From NCBI RefSeq assembly GCF_900215465.1, contig NZ_OBEH01000001.1, positions 372,001 to 436,000 on the forward strand: DNA of 64,000 nucleotides. Reading direction: 5' to 3'. This stretch comes from Flagellimonas pacifica. GTDB lineage: Bacteria; Bacteroidota; Bacteroidia; Flavobacteriales; Flavobacteriaceae. Shown here piece after piece: positions 51,269 to 59,525 of this stretch (position 1 is the first letter of the stretch; each line of letters starts with the position of its first letter). The translations under genes were made by a program, and so were the position numbers. A model generated the notes under the pieces. The model ran no database searches. It saw only the letters and a list, made by a program, of their open reading frames with translations, and was not told the DNA's origin.

Positions 51269-52015
51269 ATGGCAACAGAATATCCCGAGAATCTAAGTTT
51301 CCCAATAGTTGGCTATAATCTAGAAAATGGCTCCCCAAAAACGAATAATATTTATGGAACAGCATCATACTTAAAAAACAACATATTCATTACAGCTGGT
51401 CATAGCATACTTAATGCTAAAGAGTCAGAGTTTACCGCAATAGCTTTTAGAGACAAAATGGACTCGACTAGCAATTATATATACCATACCATTGAGCAAG
51501 CTGAAATATTTGAGGATTTGGATATTGGAATTGTGAAATTAAAGAAAGGACATATTAATGCTAAAGCTGACAAATGGACATCTAAATCTGCTGAAATGTT
51601 GGGTGACGTTTTCGCATTAGGTTACCCATTCGGGTATAATATTTCAGAAAATGAATTCGTTGTTCGAGGTCTACAAGGATACATTGTTACCAAAAGACGT
51701 TTTCATGAATTTCAAAAGAAGCCATCCGTTTATGAATTATCATTTCACTGTCCAAAAGGAATATCAGGAGCTAGTCTAAAAAATTCAGATTCTTGGCATG
51801 TTATGGGATTCATAATTGCAAATGCATCCACTGAGATTTTAGTATATGAAGAGAAAGAAATTGATGAAACCGAAAACAAGAAAACTATTTATGAAAAATA
51901 TGAAACCACCAAATACGGTATTGCAATTACTGTGGATAATTTATTGGATAGGAAATCAAGTATTCTCAAAACAACATTCAGAGAATATTTAGAGAAAGAA
52001 GGATTACTGGAATAA
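51269..52015 (+). CDS. Cytosolic trypsin-like serine protease
   Basis: A 248-residue protein without a signal peptide. The chymotrypsin-fold triad is intact: His45 in FITAGHS, Asp85 in EDLDIGIV, Ser166 in KGISGAS. The oxyanion-type Gly stands two residues before the Ser. No PDZ domain, so not HtrA. The coding region is more A/T-rich than its neighbours. It is isolated between a repeat element and small accessory genes, suggesting horizontal acquisition. Trypsin-like domains of this kind occur in bacterial conflict systems, but no partner is visible here. Target unknown. Confidence 0.8.
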   Translation: MATEYPENLSFPIVGYNLENGSPKTNNIYGTASYLKNNIFITAGHSILNAKESEFTAIAFRDKMDSTSNYIYHTIEQAEIFEDLDIGIVKLKKGHINAKADKWTSKSAEMLGDVFALGYPFGYNISENEFVVRGLQGYIVTKRRFHEFQKKPSVYELSFHCPKGISGASLKNSDSWHVMGFIIANASTEILVYEEKEIDETENKKTIYEKYETTKYGIAITVDNLLDRKSSILKTTFREYLEKEGLLE

Positions 52016-52073
52016 AGCGATCCTATAAAATCTCTTAAATTTTCAAGTTCACCTCATATATCTATCAGGAGAA

Positions 52074-52265
52074 CTATTCCAAAACCTCCCCAAACCCCTT
52101 TAACAATTCCGCTGCGCTTTGTATTTCTCTTTTAGTAAAAACTTCTTCTTCTAAAAAGTGCAGTATAAAAATGAGCTTGTCTAATTGTTTGGTTAGTTCT
52201 TCCGGAGAACCATAGGCTTCCTTGATCCATACATTTAGGTTTTCTATTTGGGTAGGTGTCAACAT
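52074..52265 (-). CDS. Small helical protein of unknown function
   Basis: A 63-residue, mainly helical, acidic protein (LTPTQIENLNVWIKEAYGSP, then IFILHFLEEEVFTKREIQSA). Its divergent position with an 18-bp palindrome in the gap to the acetyltransferase gene could suit a small regulator, but no DNA-binding motif is clear. It ends in KGFGEVLE. It may be an ordinary small gene; evidence is the clean reading frame and ATG only. Confidence 0.5.
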   Translation of the reverse strand: MLTPTQIENLNVWIKEAYGSPEELTKQLDKLIFILHFLEEEVFTKREIQSAAELLKGFGEVLE

Positions 52266-52298
52266 GTGGGCAAGTTATGCTCCAAAGTTTTCATGTGT

Positions 52299-52316
52299 TA
52301 CTACTAATTAGTAGTA
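52299..52316. promoter_or_regulatory. 18-bp perfect palindrome between divergent genes
   Basis: TACTACTAATTAGTAGTA is symmetric over 18 bases and lies between the divergent 63-residue gene and the acetyltransferase, 26 bases before the latter's ATG. It has the size of an operator for a dimeric regulator. Nothing identifies the protein. Confidence 0.5.
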
Positions 52317-52341
52317 TTTTTAAAGTAGCAAAGTCCTAACA

Positions 52342-52776
52342 ATGACCATCAATCTCCTTACTACAGAAAATATAACCGTAGAAATGGAAAACCAAATGGT
52401 TAAGCTGTTCAAACAACTTAATCCCGGTCTACAACTTAACCCCTTGGCCAAGATCATGGAAAAGAAAAATCAGCTGAGCTTGGTGTATTGCCAAGAGGGT
52501 GACCAAATTATTGGCATGGCCTCCATGTGTACCTATAATGTATTTTCGGGCAGTAAGGGCATTGTAGAAGATGTGGTGGTAGATACCGCTTACCGAGGAC
52601 GGGGCCTAGGCCGCCAACTCATGGAGAAACTGCTCACCATTGCCGAGCAAAAGGGGCTAACGGAGGTATTGCTCTTTACGGGTAACCACAGGCAAAGTGC
52701 CATTCGCTTATATACAAAACTGGGGTTTGAGAAATCGCAAAGTGGTATGTACCGTTTAAAACTCGATCAAAATTAG
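52342..52776 (+). CDS. GNAT family N-acetyltransferase
   Basis: A 144-residue GNAT enzyme: the acetyl-CoA-binding motif AYRGRGLGRQLMEKLL (about residues 89-104), preceded by GIVEDVVVDT, and a C-terminal SAIRLYTKLGFEKSQSGMYR. It follows the palindrome and precedes DUF1801 by three bases, so the two are cotranscribed. Acceptor unknown. Confidence 0.9.
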   Translation: MTINLLTTENITVEMENQMVKLFKQLNPGLQLNPLAKIMEKKNQLSLVYCQEGDQIIGMASMCTYNVFSGSKGIVEDVVVDTAYRGRGLGRQLMEKLLTIAEQKGLTEVLLFTGNHRQSAIRLYTKLGFEKSQSGMYRLKLDQN

Positions 52777-52779
52777 CCC

Positions 52780-53208
52780 ATGAAAAAGCTACAGTTACAA
52801 TCCAAGCCCGAGGTCGCCTCGGTTTTTGCAAATTATCCAGATATGGTAAGGGAGCAAATGGAGCGCCTGCGGCAATTGGTTTTGGAAGTGGCCCAAGAAG
52901 ACCCGGAGATCAGCGAGCTTGGAGAGACCCTAAAATGGGGCGAACCCAGTTACGTGACCAAAAAGGGCAGTACCCTACGTATGGACTGGAAGGCCAAAGC
53001 GCCAAATCAATATGCACTTTATTTTCAGTGCACCAGCAAGCTGGTGCCCACTTTTAAGCTGATCTATGGCAAGCAATTTACCTATGAAGGTAACAGGGCC
53101 ATTATTTTTCAACTGGATGATGAACTCCCGGAGGCCGAACTCAAAAACTGTATCCGGGCCACCCTTAACTATCATAAAGTAAAGCATTTGCCCAATTTGG
53201 GGTTGTAG
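52780..53208 (+). CDS. DUF1801 family protein
   Basis: A 142-residue protein of the DUF1801/YdhG-like fold: DMVREQMERLRQLVLEVAQE followed by ETLKWGEPSYVTKKGSTLRM and the Phe-rich ALYFQCTSKLVPTFK. Family function is not established. It lies three bases after the acetyltransferase. The downstream 500 bases contain repeats. Confidence 0.82.
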   Translation: MKKLQLQSKPEVASVFANYPDMVREQMERLRQLVLEVAQEDPEISELGETLKWGEPSYVTKKGSTLRMDWKAKAPNQYALYFQCTSKLVPTFKLIYGKQFTYEGNRAIIFQLDDELPEAELKNCIRATLNYHKVKHLPNLGL

Positions 53209-53212
53209 ATTT

Positions 53213-53290
53213 GTCTCCTCGAGCGCAGTCGAGAGGTCTTAATCATTTTATCCTTTAAAAGGTCTCGCCCTTCGACAAGCTCAAGATGAC
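53213..53290. repeat. Two REP-like palindromes after the DUF1801 gene
   Basis: One copy spans about 53213-53239 (core CCTCGAGCGCAGTCGAGAGG, nearly the 55391 copy). The second, about 53261-53290, reads GCCCTTCGACAAGCTCAAGA. They are degenerate members of the same family and probably help end the upstream transcript. Confidence 0.7.
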
Positions 53291-53319
53291 AACTCGGCCT
53301 GACAAGACAATTAAAAGCT

Positions 53320-53437
53320 CCTTCCCTTTTTAAGGGAAGGTGGATTGTGGCCAAAGGTCACAAGACGGAAGGGATTGTTTTAGATTCACCCTTTCCGTTG
53401 TTACTCCGTAACACCACCTTTCCCTAAAAGGGAAAGG
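53320..53437. repeat. 118-bp element with terminal inverted repeats
   Basis: The left end CCTTCCCTTTTTAAGGGAAG extends to GTGG (53320-53343) and the right end CCACCTTTCCCTAAAAGGGA extends to AAGG (53414-53437). They are near-perfect inverses, each itself a small palindrome. The interior includes a GACGGAAGGG / CCCTTTCCG pair. It has no gene and looks like a mobile or regulatory repeat. The region 53440-53600 holds weaker related strings (CTTGGATAAGGGGAGGTGG, CCGTCCTTCGGACACC). Bases 53601-53714 are plain spacer before fhs. Confidence 0.6.
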
Positions 53438-53714
53438 AATTTATTTGGTTTTATCACCAACAATGGCTCCTCACCTTGGATAAGGGGAGGTGGTTCCAAT
53501 TTCATTGGAATCGGAGGGGATTGATACTTGAGATCATATGAAGTAGTTTAAACTAAAACCGCTTCCGTCCTTCGGACACCTTCGCTTGACCAAGGGAAGG
53601 AACAACCAAAAAACCAGCACTAAACCAAGCCAAATTCTCCGCTGATTGTAGTATCTTGTTGCCTACAAAAACAAAGGTTTTTTTGTTTTTCAAGCTAACT
53701 CAAAACAACTACCT

Positions 53715-55382
53715 ATGACCGATTTGGAAATTGCCAAAGGCGTTACCCTACAACCTATTACCAACATTGCAGAAAAATTTGGAGTTGACCCAGATTCCAT
53801 AGAAATGTATGGCAGGCACAAGGCCAAACTGCCCTTGAACGCCATTGACAAGCAAAAAGCCAGTGAAAGTAATCTGGTGCTTGTTTCGGCCATTTCACCA
53901 ACACCGGCCGGAGAGGGAAAAACTACCATGTCCATAGGTTTGACCGAAGGTCTGAACCGCTTGAACAAAAAAACGACCGTAGTGTTGCGGGAACCTTCTT
54001 TGGGGCCTGTTTTTGGAATTAAAGGTGGTGCAACCGGAGGTGGGCACTCGCAAGTATTGCCCATGGAGGACATCAATCTTCATTTTACAGGGGATTTTGC
54101 CGCCATTGAAAAAGCTCATAACCTGCTCTCGGCAGTTATAGACAATAATATTCAAAGTAAAACAAGGTCTTTACGCCTAGACCCCAGAACCATTGGCTGG
54201 AAAAGGGTGATGGACATGAACGATCGTTCCCTTCGCCATGTAATCGTAGGTTTGGGAGGAACCACTTCTGGAATTCCACGAGAAACTGGTTTTGATATTA
54301 CCGCTGCTTCGGAAATTATGGCCATTCTTTGTTTGGCCGAAAACCTGAGCGACCTAAAAGAGCGTTTAGGGAATATTTTCATTGGCTATACTTTTGACAA
54401 AGAACCCATTTATGCCAAAGACCTAAAGGCCGAAGGTGCCATGACAGCTTTGCTGAAAGATGCCGTAAAACCAAATTTGGTTCAGACTATGGAGGGGAAC
54501 CCTGCCATTATTCACGGTGGACCTTTTGCCAATATTGCGCAAGGAACCAATTCCGTGATCGCTACGCGAATGGGGATGACATATTCAGACTATACCGTTA
54601 CCGAAGCCGGTTTTGGTTTTGATCTGGGTGCTGAAAAGTTTTTTGATATCAAATGCCAGAGTGCAGACCTAAAACCAAAAGCGGTTGTGCTTACGGCCAC
54701 CATTAGAGCGTTAAAATACCATGGCGGAGCAGATTTAAAATCCTTGACGGAACCCAATGTGGAAGCGCTTAAAAAAGGACTCCCCAATCTGGAAAAGCAT
54801 TTGGAGAACATTGCAAAGTTCAATGTGGTGCCCGTGATTGCCATCAATAAATTTATTACCGATACCGATGCCGAAATTGAGGTTATCAAGGAACTTGCCG
54901 AGTCAAAAGGGGTTCGCGTTGCCGTTGCCAAGGTCTGGGCCAAAGGTGGAGCCGGCGCAGAGGAGTTGGCCCAACACGTAATCGACATTGTGGAATCCAA
55001 AGCCTCGGATTTTAAACCGCTCTACAATTGGGAATCCCCAGTAATGGACAAAATTGCCACAATTGCTACAGAAATTTATGGCGCAGAGCATGTAGACTAC
55101 ACCTCAAAGGCAAAGGCACATCTGCGGAAAATTTCCAATTTAGGATTGGATCATTTGCCTGTCTGTATCGCAAAGACCCAAAAATCATTATCGGATAATC
55201 CTAAACTTTTAGGGAGACCCAAGGATTTTATTATTACCGTAAGAGAAATTGAAATTGCAGTTGGAGCTGGGTTTTTGGTTCCCATAACCGGAGACATTAT
55301 GCGTATGCCCGGCTTACCAGCCCGTCCTTCTTCTGAAGGGATTGATGTAAGTGATGAAGGAGAGATTACAGGTTTGTTTTAA
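53715..55382 (+). CDS. fhs: Formate--tetrahydrofolate ligase
   Basis: A 555-residue ATP-dependent ligase forming 10-formyl-THF for one-carbon metabolism. Motifs are the P-loop TPAGEGKTTMSIGL (about residues 62-75), REPSLGPVFGIKGGATGGG, and FANIAQGTNSVIATRMG. The C-terminus with MRMPGLPARPSSEGID is canonical. It stands alone between two repeat-containing gaps; no fold or gcv gene is near. Confidence 0.95.
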   Translation: MTDLEIAKGVTLQPITNIAEKFGVDPDSIEMYGRHKAKLPLNAIDKQKASESNLVLVSAISPTPAGEGKTTMSIGLTEGLNRLNKKTTVVLREPSLGPVFGIKGGATGGGHSQVLPMEDINLHFTGDFAAIEKAHNLLSAVIDNNIQSKTRSLRLDPRTIGWKRVMDMNDRSLRHVIVGLGGTTSGIPRETGFDITAASEIMAILCLAENLSDLKERLGNIFIGYTFDKEPIYAKDLKAEGAMTALLKDAVKPNLVQTMEGNPAIIHGGPFANIAQGTNSVIATRMGMTYSDYTVTEAGFGFDLGAEKFFDIKCQSADLKPKAVVLTATIRALKYHGGADLKSLTEPNVEALKKGLPNLEKHLENIAKFNVVPVIAINKFITDTDAEIEVIKELAESKGVRVAVAKVWAKGGAGAEELAQHVIDIVESKASDFKPLYNWESPVMDKIATIATEIYGAEHVDYTSKAKAHLRKISNLGLDHLPVCIAKTQKSLSDNPKLLGRPKDFIITVREIEIAVGAGFLVPITGDIMRMPGLPARPSSEGIDVSDEGEITGLF

Positions 55383-55390
55383 AATCGATG

Positions 55391-55420
55391 TCACCTCGAG
55401 CGTAGTCGAGAGGTCTTTTT
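55391..55420 (+). terminator. REP-like palindrome serving as fhs terminator
   Basis: TCACCTCGAGCGTAGTCGAG continues with AGGTCTTTTTT, so a REP-type stem is followed by a T-run, eight bases after the fhs stop. A second imperfect copy follows at about 55421-55464. Confidence 0.7.
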
Positions 55421-55449
55421 TCTAGGTCTCGATGCTCTTTAGACTGCGC

Positions 55450-55587
55450 TCAAGAAGATATCTCAACCCTGATAGTTGGTCCGTTTGAAATTACTACGTT
55501 GTTCATCCACTCACTTTGAACAAAGTATCTGTCAAACCATATTGGCAATCCATATATTGATCTAAAGTTCGTTTTTGTTTTATCCAT
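55450..55587 (-). pseudogene. Possible gene remnant or 45-residue small gene
   Basis: An open frame of 45 codons starting MDKTKTNFRSIYGLPIWFD, preceded at close spacing by GGGAGGAAAAGT, a Shine-Dalgarno-like sequence. The aromatic-rich composition is protein-like, but the end lies within the REP-like repeat after fhs. It may be a gene cut short by repeat insertion or a chance frame. Low certainty. Confidence 0.3.
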
Positions 55588-55619
55588 ACTTTTCCTCCCT
55601 ATTTTAAAATGAATAGCAC

Positions 55620-56207
55620 ATGGAAGATTCAGATGACCCCAAAACAAACTTTCAGGAATTGGCAACACTTTCAGAAAACATGGCAACTCTGTTTTTGAGG
55701 CAAGATTTTATTATTGAGGGCAATCCTGACTATTTCAACATAAAAGTAAAAAAGGATCTCTTCTTGTTACTCATATTTCCCATCTTGTTCCTGATTACTT
55801 TTCCAAGTATCATTATAAATTCCTCCAACTTAGGGAATCCAAAATTCTGGATAATGGAGATTTCAATAACTGCAATCGCAATAAGTCTTTTGAAATTTTA
55901 CGCTACTTCCAAAAACATTGTTGTAGATACCAACAAAAAAACTATTGTTATAAAAAACCTCAACATTTTTAAAAGGCCCACATCCAAGCCAAAAAATATA
56001 TTATTTAAAGAATTTGATAAGTTCCGCTCAGAGGCAATATCTGCTACCGTTGGCAGGTTTGGCCATAGGGTTCAATATCAAAAAATCCATATTTCATATG
56101 CTGATAAGGAAACTTTTTTATTGGACCTGACCTATCACCCCGAACAATTAAATTCCCATAAAATATTTATGGCTCGTTTGGGTAAAATTATCAAACACAC
56201 TATTTAA
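55620..56207 (+). CDS. Two-helix membrane protein of unknown function (PH-like C-terminal part)
   Basis: A 195-residue protein with two hydrophobic helices (about residues 48-66 and 75-97) and a beta-rich C-terminus (NIVVDTNKKTIVIKNLN to FRSEAISATVGRFG) like the bacterial PH-type membrane proteins. The start is the first ATG (55620) or Met22 (55683). Not assigned to a named family. It is monocistronic and convergent with glyS. Confidence 0.6.
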   Translation: MEDSDDPKTNFQELATLSENMATLFLRQDFIIEGNPDYFNIKVKKDLFLLLIFPILFLITFPSIIINSSNLGNPKFWIMEISITAIAISLLKFYATSKNIVVDTNKKTIVIKNLNIFKRPTSKPKNILFKEFDKFRSEAISATVGRFGHRVQYQKIHISYADKETFLLDLTYHPEQLNSHKIFMARLGKIIKHTI

Positions 56208-56242
56208 TTCCGATAAGTTTCTCTTCTGAAGAAAGGTTTTTT

Positions 56243-57784
56243 TTAAATCTTCTGCAACCAATATCGCATATCCACTTCCTTGGAGATAATGTCCTTGACC
56301 TCCGACAGCTTTACACGCTGCTGTTCCATGGTATCCCTGTGACGAATGGTCACAGTTTCATCTTCCAAGGTTTGATGGTCAACCGTAACACAGAAAGGTG
56401 TACCCGCTGCATCTTGTCTTCTGTAACGACGGCCCACAGCATCTTTTTCATCATAGATTACATTGAAGTCCCATCTTAACTCATCTATAAGTTTGTGGGC
56501 TACTTCCGGTAATCCATCACGTTTTAACAATGGTAAAACTGCTGCTTTGGTGGGTGCCAATACTGCTGGAATTTTAAGTACGGTTCGTGTAGTTCCATTT
56601 TCCAGTTCCTCTTCTTTTAACGAATTGGAGAACACCGCCAAGAACATACGATCCAAACCTATAGAAGTTTCGAGTACATAAGGCACGTAGCTCTTGTTCT
56701 CTTCTGGGTCGAAATATTGTAATTTTTTACCTGAAAATTCTTCGTGTTGACTTAAATCGAAATCGGTACGGGAATGGATTCCCTCCAACTCTTTAAACCC
56801 AAAAGGAAACCTAAATTCTATATCGGCCGCGGCATCAGCATAGTGTGCCAATTTCTCATGATCATGAAAACGGTAATTATCCTCGCCCATTCCCAAAGAA
56901 AGATGCCATTTCATTCGCTTTTCCTTCCATTTTTCATACCACTCTTGTTGGGTTCCCGGTTTGATGAAGTACTGCATTTCCATTTGTTCAAATTCCCGCA
57001 TACGGAAAATGAACTGACGGGCTACAATCTCGTTACGGAATGCTTTTCCGGTCTGGGCAATCCCAAACGGAATTTTCATACGTCCGGTTTTCTGAACGTT
57101 CAAAAAGTTGACGAATATTCCTTGTGCTGTCTCGGGACGCAAGTACAAATCCATGGCGGAATCTGCCGAAGCACCCAATTTGGTTCCAAACATCAGGTTA
57201 AACTGTTTAACATCCGTCCAGTTTTTGGATCCTGAAAGTGGACACGCAATCTCTAATTCTTCAATCAATGACTTAACATCGGCCAAATCTTCATTTTCAA
57301 GAGATTTCCCCATGCGTTTTAGAATTCCATCGACCTTGGTCTGATAATCCAAAACACGTTGGTTAGTAGCCAAAAATTGTTCTTTGTCAAAACTATCCCC
57401 AAAGCGTTTGGCCGCCTTCTTGACTTCCTTTTCTATTTTAGCCTCAATCTTGGCAACATGGTCCTCAATCAAAACATCTGCCCGGTATCTTTTTTTAGAA
57501 TCCTTATTATCTATCAGTGGATCATTGAAGGCATCTACGTGACCAGAAGCTTTCCAGGTGGTGGGGTGCATAAAAATAGCGGCATCTATCCCAACTATGT
57601 TGTCGTTGAGCTGCACCATGGCCTGCCACCAATATTCACGAATGTTCTTTTTTAGCTCAACCCCGTTTTGCGCATAGTCGTAAACAGCACTGAGTCCGTC
57701 ATAAATCTCACTGGACTGGAATACGTATCCATACTCCTTTGCATGGGAGATTACCTTCTTAAAAATGTCTTCTTGATTTGCCAT
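56243..57784 (-). CDS. glyS: Glycyl-tRNA synthetase
   Basis: A 513-residue class II synthetase of the single-chain alpha2 type (not the E. coli GlyQ/GlyS pair). Class II motifs are recognisable: AMDLYLRPETAQGIFVNFLN, FRNEIVARQFIFRMREFEQME, and the C-terminal SIGLDRMFLAVF. The anticodon-binding domain is about residues 415-513 (KIPAVLAPTKAAVLPL). It charges tRNA-Gly. It starts 36 bases after the coiled-coil gene's end on the same strand. Confidence 0.96.
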   Translation of the reverse strand: MANQEDIFKKVISHAKEYGYVFQSSEIYDGLSAVYDYAQNGVELKKNIREYWWQAMVQLNDNIVGIDAAIFMHPTTWKASGHVDAFNDPLIDNKDSKKRYRADVLIEDHVAKIEAKIEKEVKKAAKRFGDSFDKEQFLATNQRVLDYQTKVDGILKRMGKSLENEDLADVKSLIEELEIACPLSGSKNWTDVKQFNLMFGTKLGASADSAMDLYLRPETAQGIFVNFLNVQKTGRMKIPFGIAQTGKAFRNEIVARQFIFRMREFEQMEMQYFIKPGTQQEWYEKWKEKRMKWHLSLGMGEDNYRFHDHEKLAHYADAAADIEFRFPFGFKELEGIHSRTDFDLSQHEEFSGKKLQYFDPEENKSYVPYVLETSIGLDRMFLAVFSNSLKEEELENGTTRTVLKIPAVLAPTKAAVLPLLKRDGLPEVAHKLIDELRWDFNVIYDEKDAVGRRYRRQDAAGTPFCVTVDHQTLEDETVTIRHRDTMEQQRVKLSEVKDIISKEVDMRYWLQKI

Positions 57785-57820
57785 GCGGCAAAAATAGAAT
57801 TTTGCCCAAAAAGATAAGCC

Positions 57821-58717
57821 CTATTTCAGCTGAAATTCAGTAGAAGCCAACAGTCTCTCGTCTTCGAACACATTTAGGGTGTAAATTCCTTCAGAAAGAG
57901 AACCTTCTGGAACAGTAATGGCGTCACAAATACTGATTTCCTTTCCGGTAAAGATTATTTCTACTTTTTTGCTGTAGGTGTTTCCACTAACGGATATGGT
58001 ATTGGCATTATCTTCAATAACCGTCATGTTGGGATCCAAAAACTGTAGATAGAGCACTTTTACATCTCCGTCTTCATTAGAATCGGCCAAAATGGTAACA
58101 CAGCCTCGTAATTTTTCTATAGTGGATGCCTTGTTGGTCTTTAAAGGTCTACCGGCTCTTAGCCTAAACCCACTTCCTTCCGCATCTTGGAGTTTTAGAT
58201 AGCTCTTGATCTTGAGTTCTCGTGCCAATTCCTTGTTGGTTTCGCGTAACAGTGACTCCGCTTTTTCCATATTGCTTGCCCTTCCACGCACTTCCTCCAA
58301 TCGTTTTCTGGTTTCTTCATATCTGCTGGCCAGTAAACTATTATTGTACCTAAGAAAGTTATTTTTGAGTTTAAGGCTGTCAAATTTAACTTCTAACATC
58401 CTAAGTTCTTTTCGTGTCTCCTTTAATTTGGTAATGCTGAAGTTCAACCTTCCCACGGAATCCAACAATTGTTGTACTTTGAACCTTGATGTCTGTAGTT
58501 CAATATCGTTTACCTCATTTAACCCGGATAGCCGATCTACTTCGGCTTTCATTAAGGTAAGGTCTTTTACCAAAAGGGATTTTTCCTGTTCCAAAAAGGA
58601 CATTTGGTTTTTGGATTGGGCATAACTATAATAGAAGGCTATTAAAATACCCACGATTACAGCGACAAGTGCTGCAAAAATAATCTTGTAGTTGAAATTG
58701 TTATCTTGGGCATCCAT
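57821..58717 (-). CDS. Membrane-anchored coiled-coil protein
   Basis: A 298-residue protein with one N-terminal helix (about residues 10-33), a long coiled coil (about 40-170), and a beta-rich C-terminal domain (about 175-298: RLRAGRPLKTNKASTIEKLRG to EGIYTLNVFEDERLL). It likely spans the inner membrane with most of the protein periplasmic. No family name known to me. It is upstream of glyS on the same strand and divergent from the comF-like gene. Confidence 0.72.
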   Translation of the reverse strand: MDAQDNNFNYKIIFAALVAVIVGILIAFYYSYAQSKNQMSFLEQEKSLLVKDLTLMKAEVDRLSGLNEVNDIELQTSRFKVQQLLDSVGRLNFSITKLKETRKELRMLEVKFDSLKLKNNFLRYNNSLLASRYEETRKRLEEVRGRASNMEKAESLLRETNKELARELKIKSYLKLQDAEGSGFRLRAGRPLKTNKASTIEKLRGCVTILADSNEDGDVKVLYLQFLDPNMTVIEDNANTISVSGNTYSKKVEIIFTGKEISICDAITVPEGSLSEGIYTLNVFEDERLLASTEFQLK

Positions 58718-58750
58718 GGGTTAATAGACTACTCTAAAGCGTAATAAGAT

Positions 58751-59455
58751 TTGACTCCGAAAAGGTTGGCTAAGATAATAAACGAGATTAACAACATCCT
58801 ATTGCCACAGGTATGTTTTGGATGTAATGCGCAATTAACCAGAGGAGAAAGCATATTGTGTACCGTTTGTCGACATGAATTGCCTCTCACCGATCATAAC
58901 CTTACTGATGAAAATGTGGTAGACCGAATGTTTTATGGGAGAATTCCTATAAAAAAGGCAGCTTCTTTCGTGTTTTTTTCCAAAAATGGAATTGTAAAGA
59001 ACCTTTTACATCAACTGAAGTATAAAAATCAAGAGCAAATAGGAGGTTTTTTTGGAGATTGGTTCGGCTCATATTTAAAGGATGAAAAAATGCTTCAAAC
59101 GGTTGATGTTGTAATCCCAGTGCCCTTGCATCCCAAAAAAGAAAAAAAGCGGGGTTATAATCAAGTTTCTCTTTTTGCCCAACATATTGCCGTGGCCATT
59201 GATGCTGAATATAGAAGTGATGTTCTTCTGAGAACCATAAATACAAAAACCCAAACAAAAAAGGATAGGCAACTGCGTTGGGAAAATGCAAAAGATGTTT
59301 TTGAATTGAACCCAATGACCAAACAAAACTTTAAGCATGTACTATTGGTGGATGATGTAATTACCACGGGAGCTACTATTGAGGCCTGCGCAAAAACATT
59401 ACATCAACTTAAGGATGTATGCATTTCCGTGGTCAGCATTGCGGTAGTCCCTTAG
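58751..59455 (+). CDS. ComF-family phosphoribosyltransferase-like protein
   Basis: A 234-residue protein of the ComF/GntX family: an N-terminal zinc-ribbon-like Cys cluster (CFGCNAQLTRGESILCTVC), and a phosphoribosyltransferase domain with PLHPKKEKKRGYNQVSLFA and the PRPP-binding VLLVDDVITTGATIEA. ComF supports DNA uptake or recombination in transformable bacteria; the exact reaction is unknown. The start is TTG (58751). Confidence 0.9.
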   Translation: MTPKRLAKIINEINNILLPQVCFGCNAQLTRGESILCTVCRHELPLTDHNLTDENVVDRMFYGRIPIKKAASFVFFSKNGIVKNLLHQLKYKNQEQIGGFFGDWFGSYLKDEKMLQTVDVVIPVPLHPKKEKKRGYNQVSLFAQHIAVAIDAEYRSDVLLRTINTKTQTKKDRQLRWENAKDVFELNPMTKQNFKHVLLVDDVITTGATIEACAKTLHQLKDVCISVVSIAVVP

Positions 59456-59525
59456 GTTAAATTTTATTAATGCTAGGTTTCAGTTTTCAAATTAGTTGTT
59501 TCTTTGTCCCATTCTAGTTTTTAAG

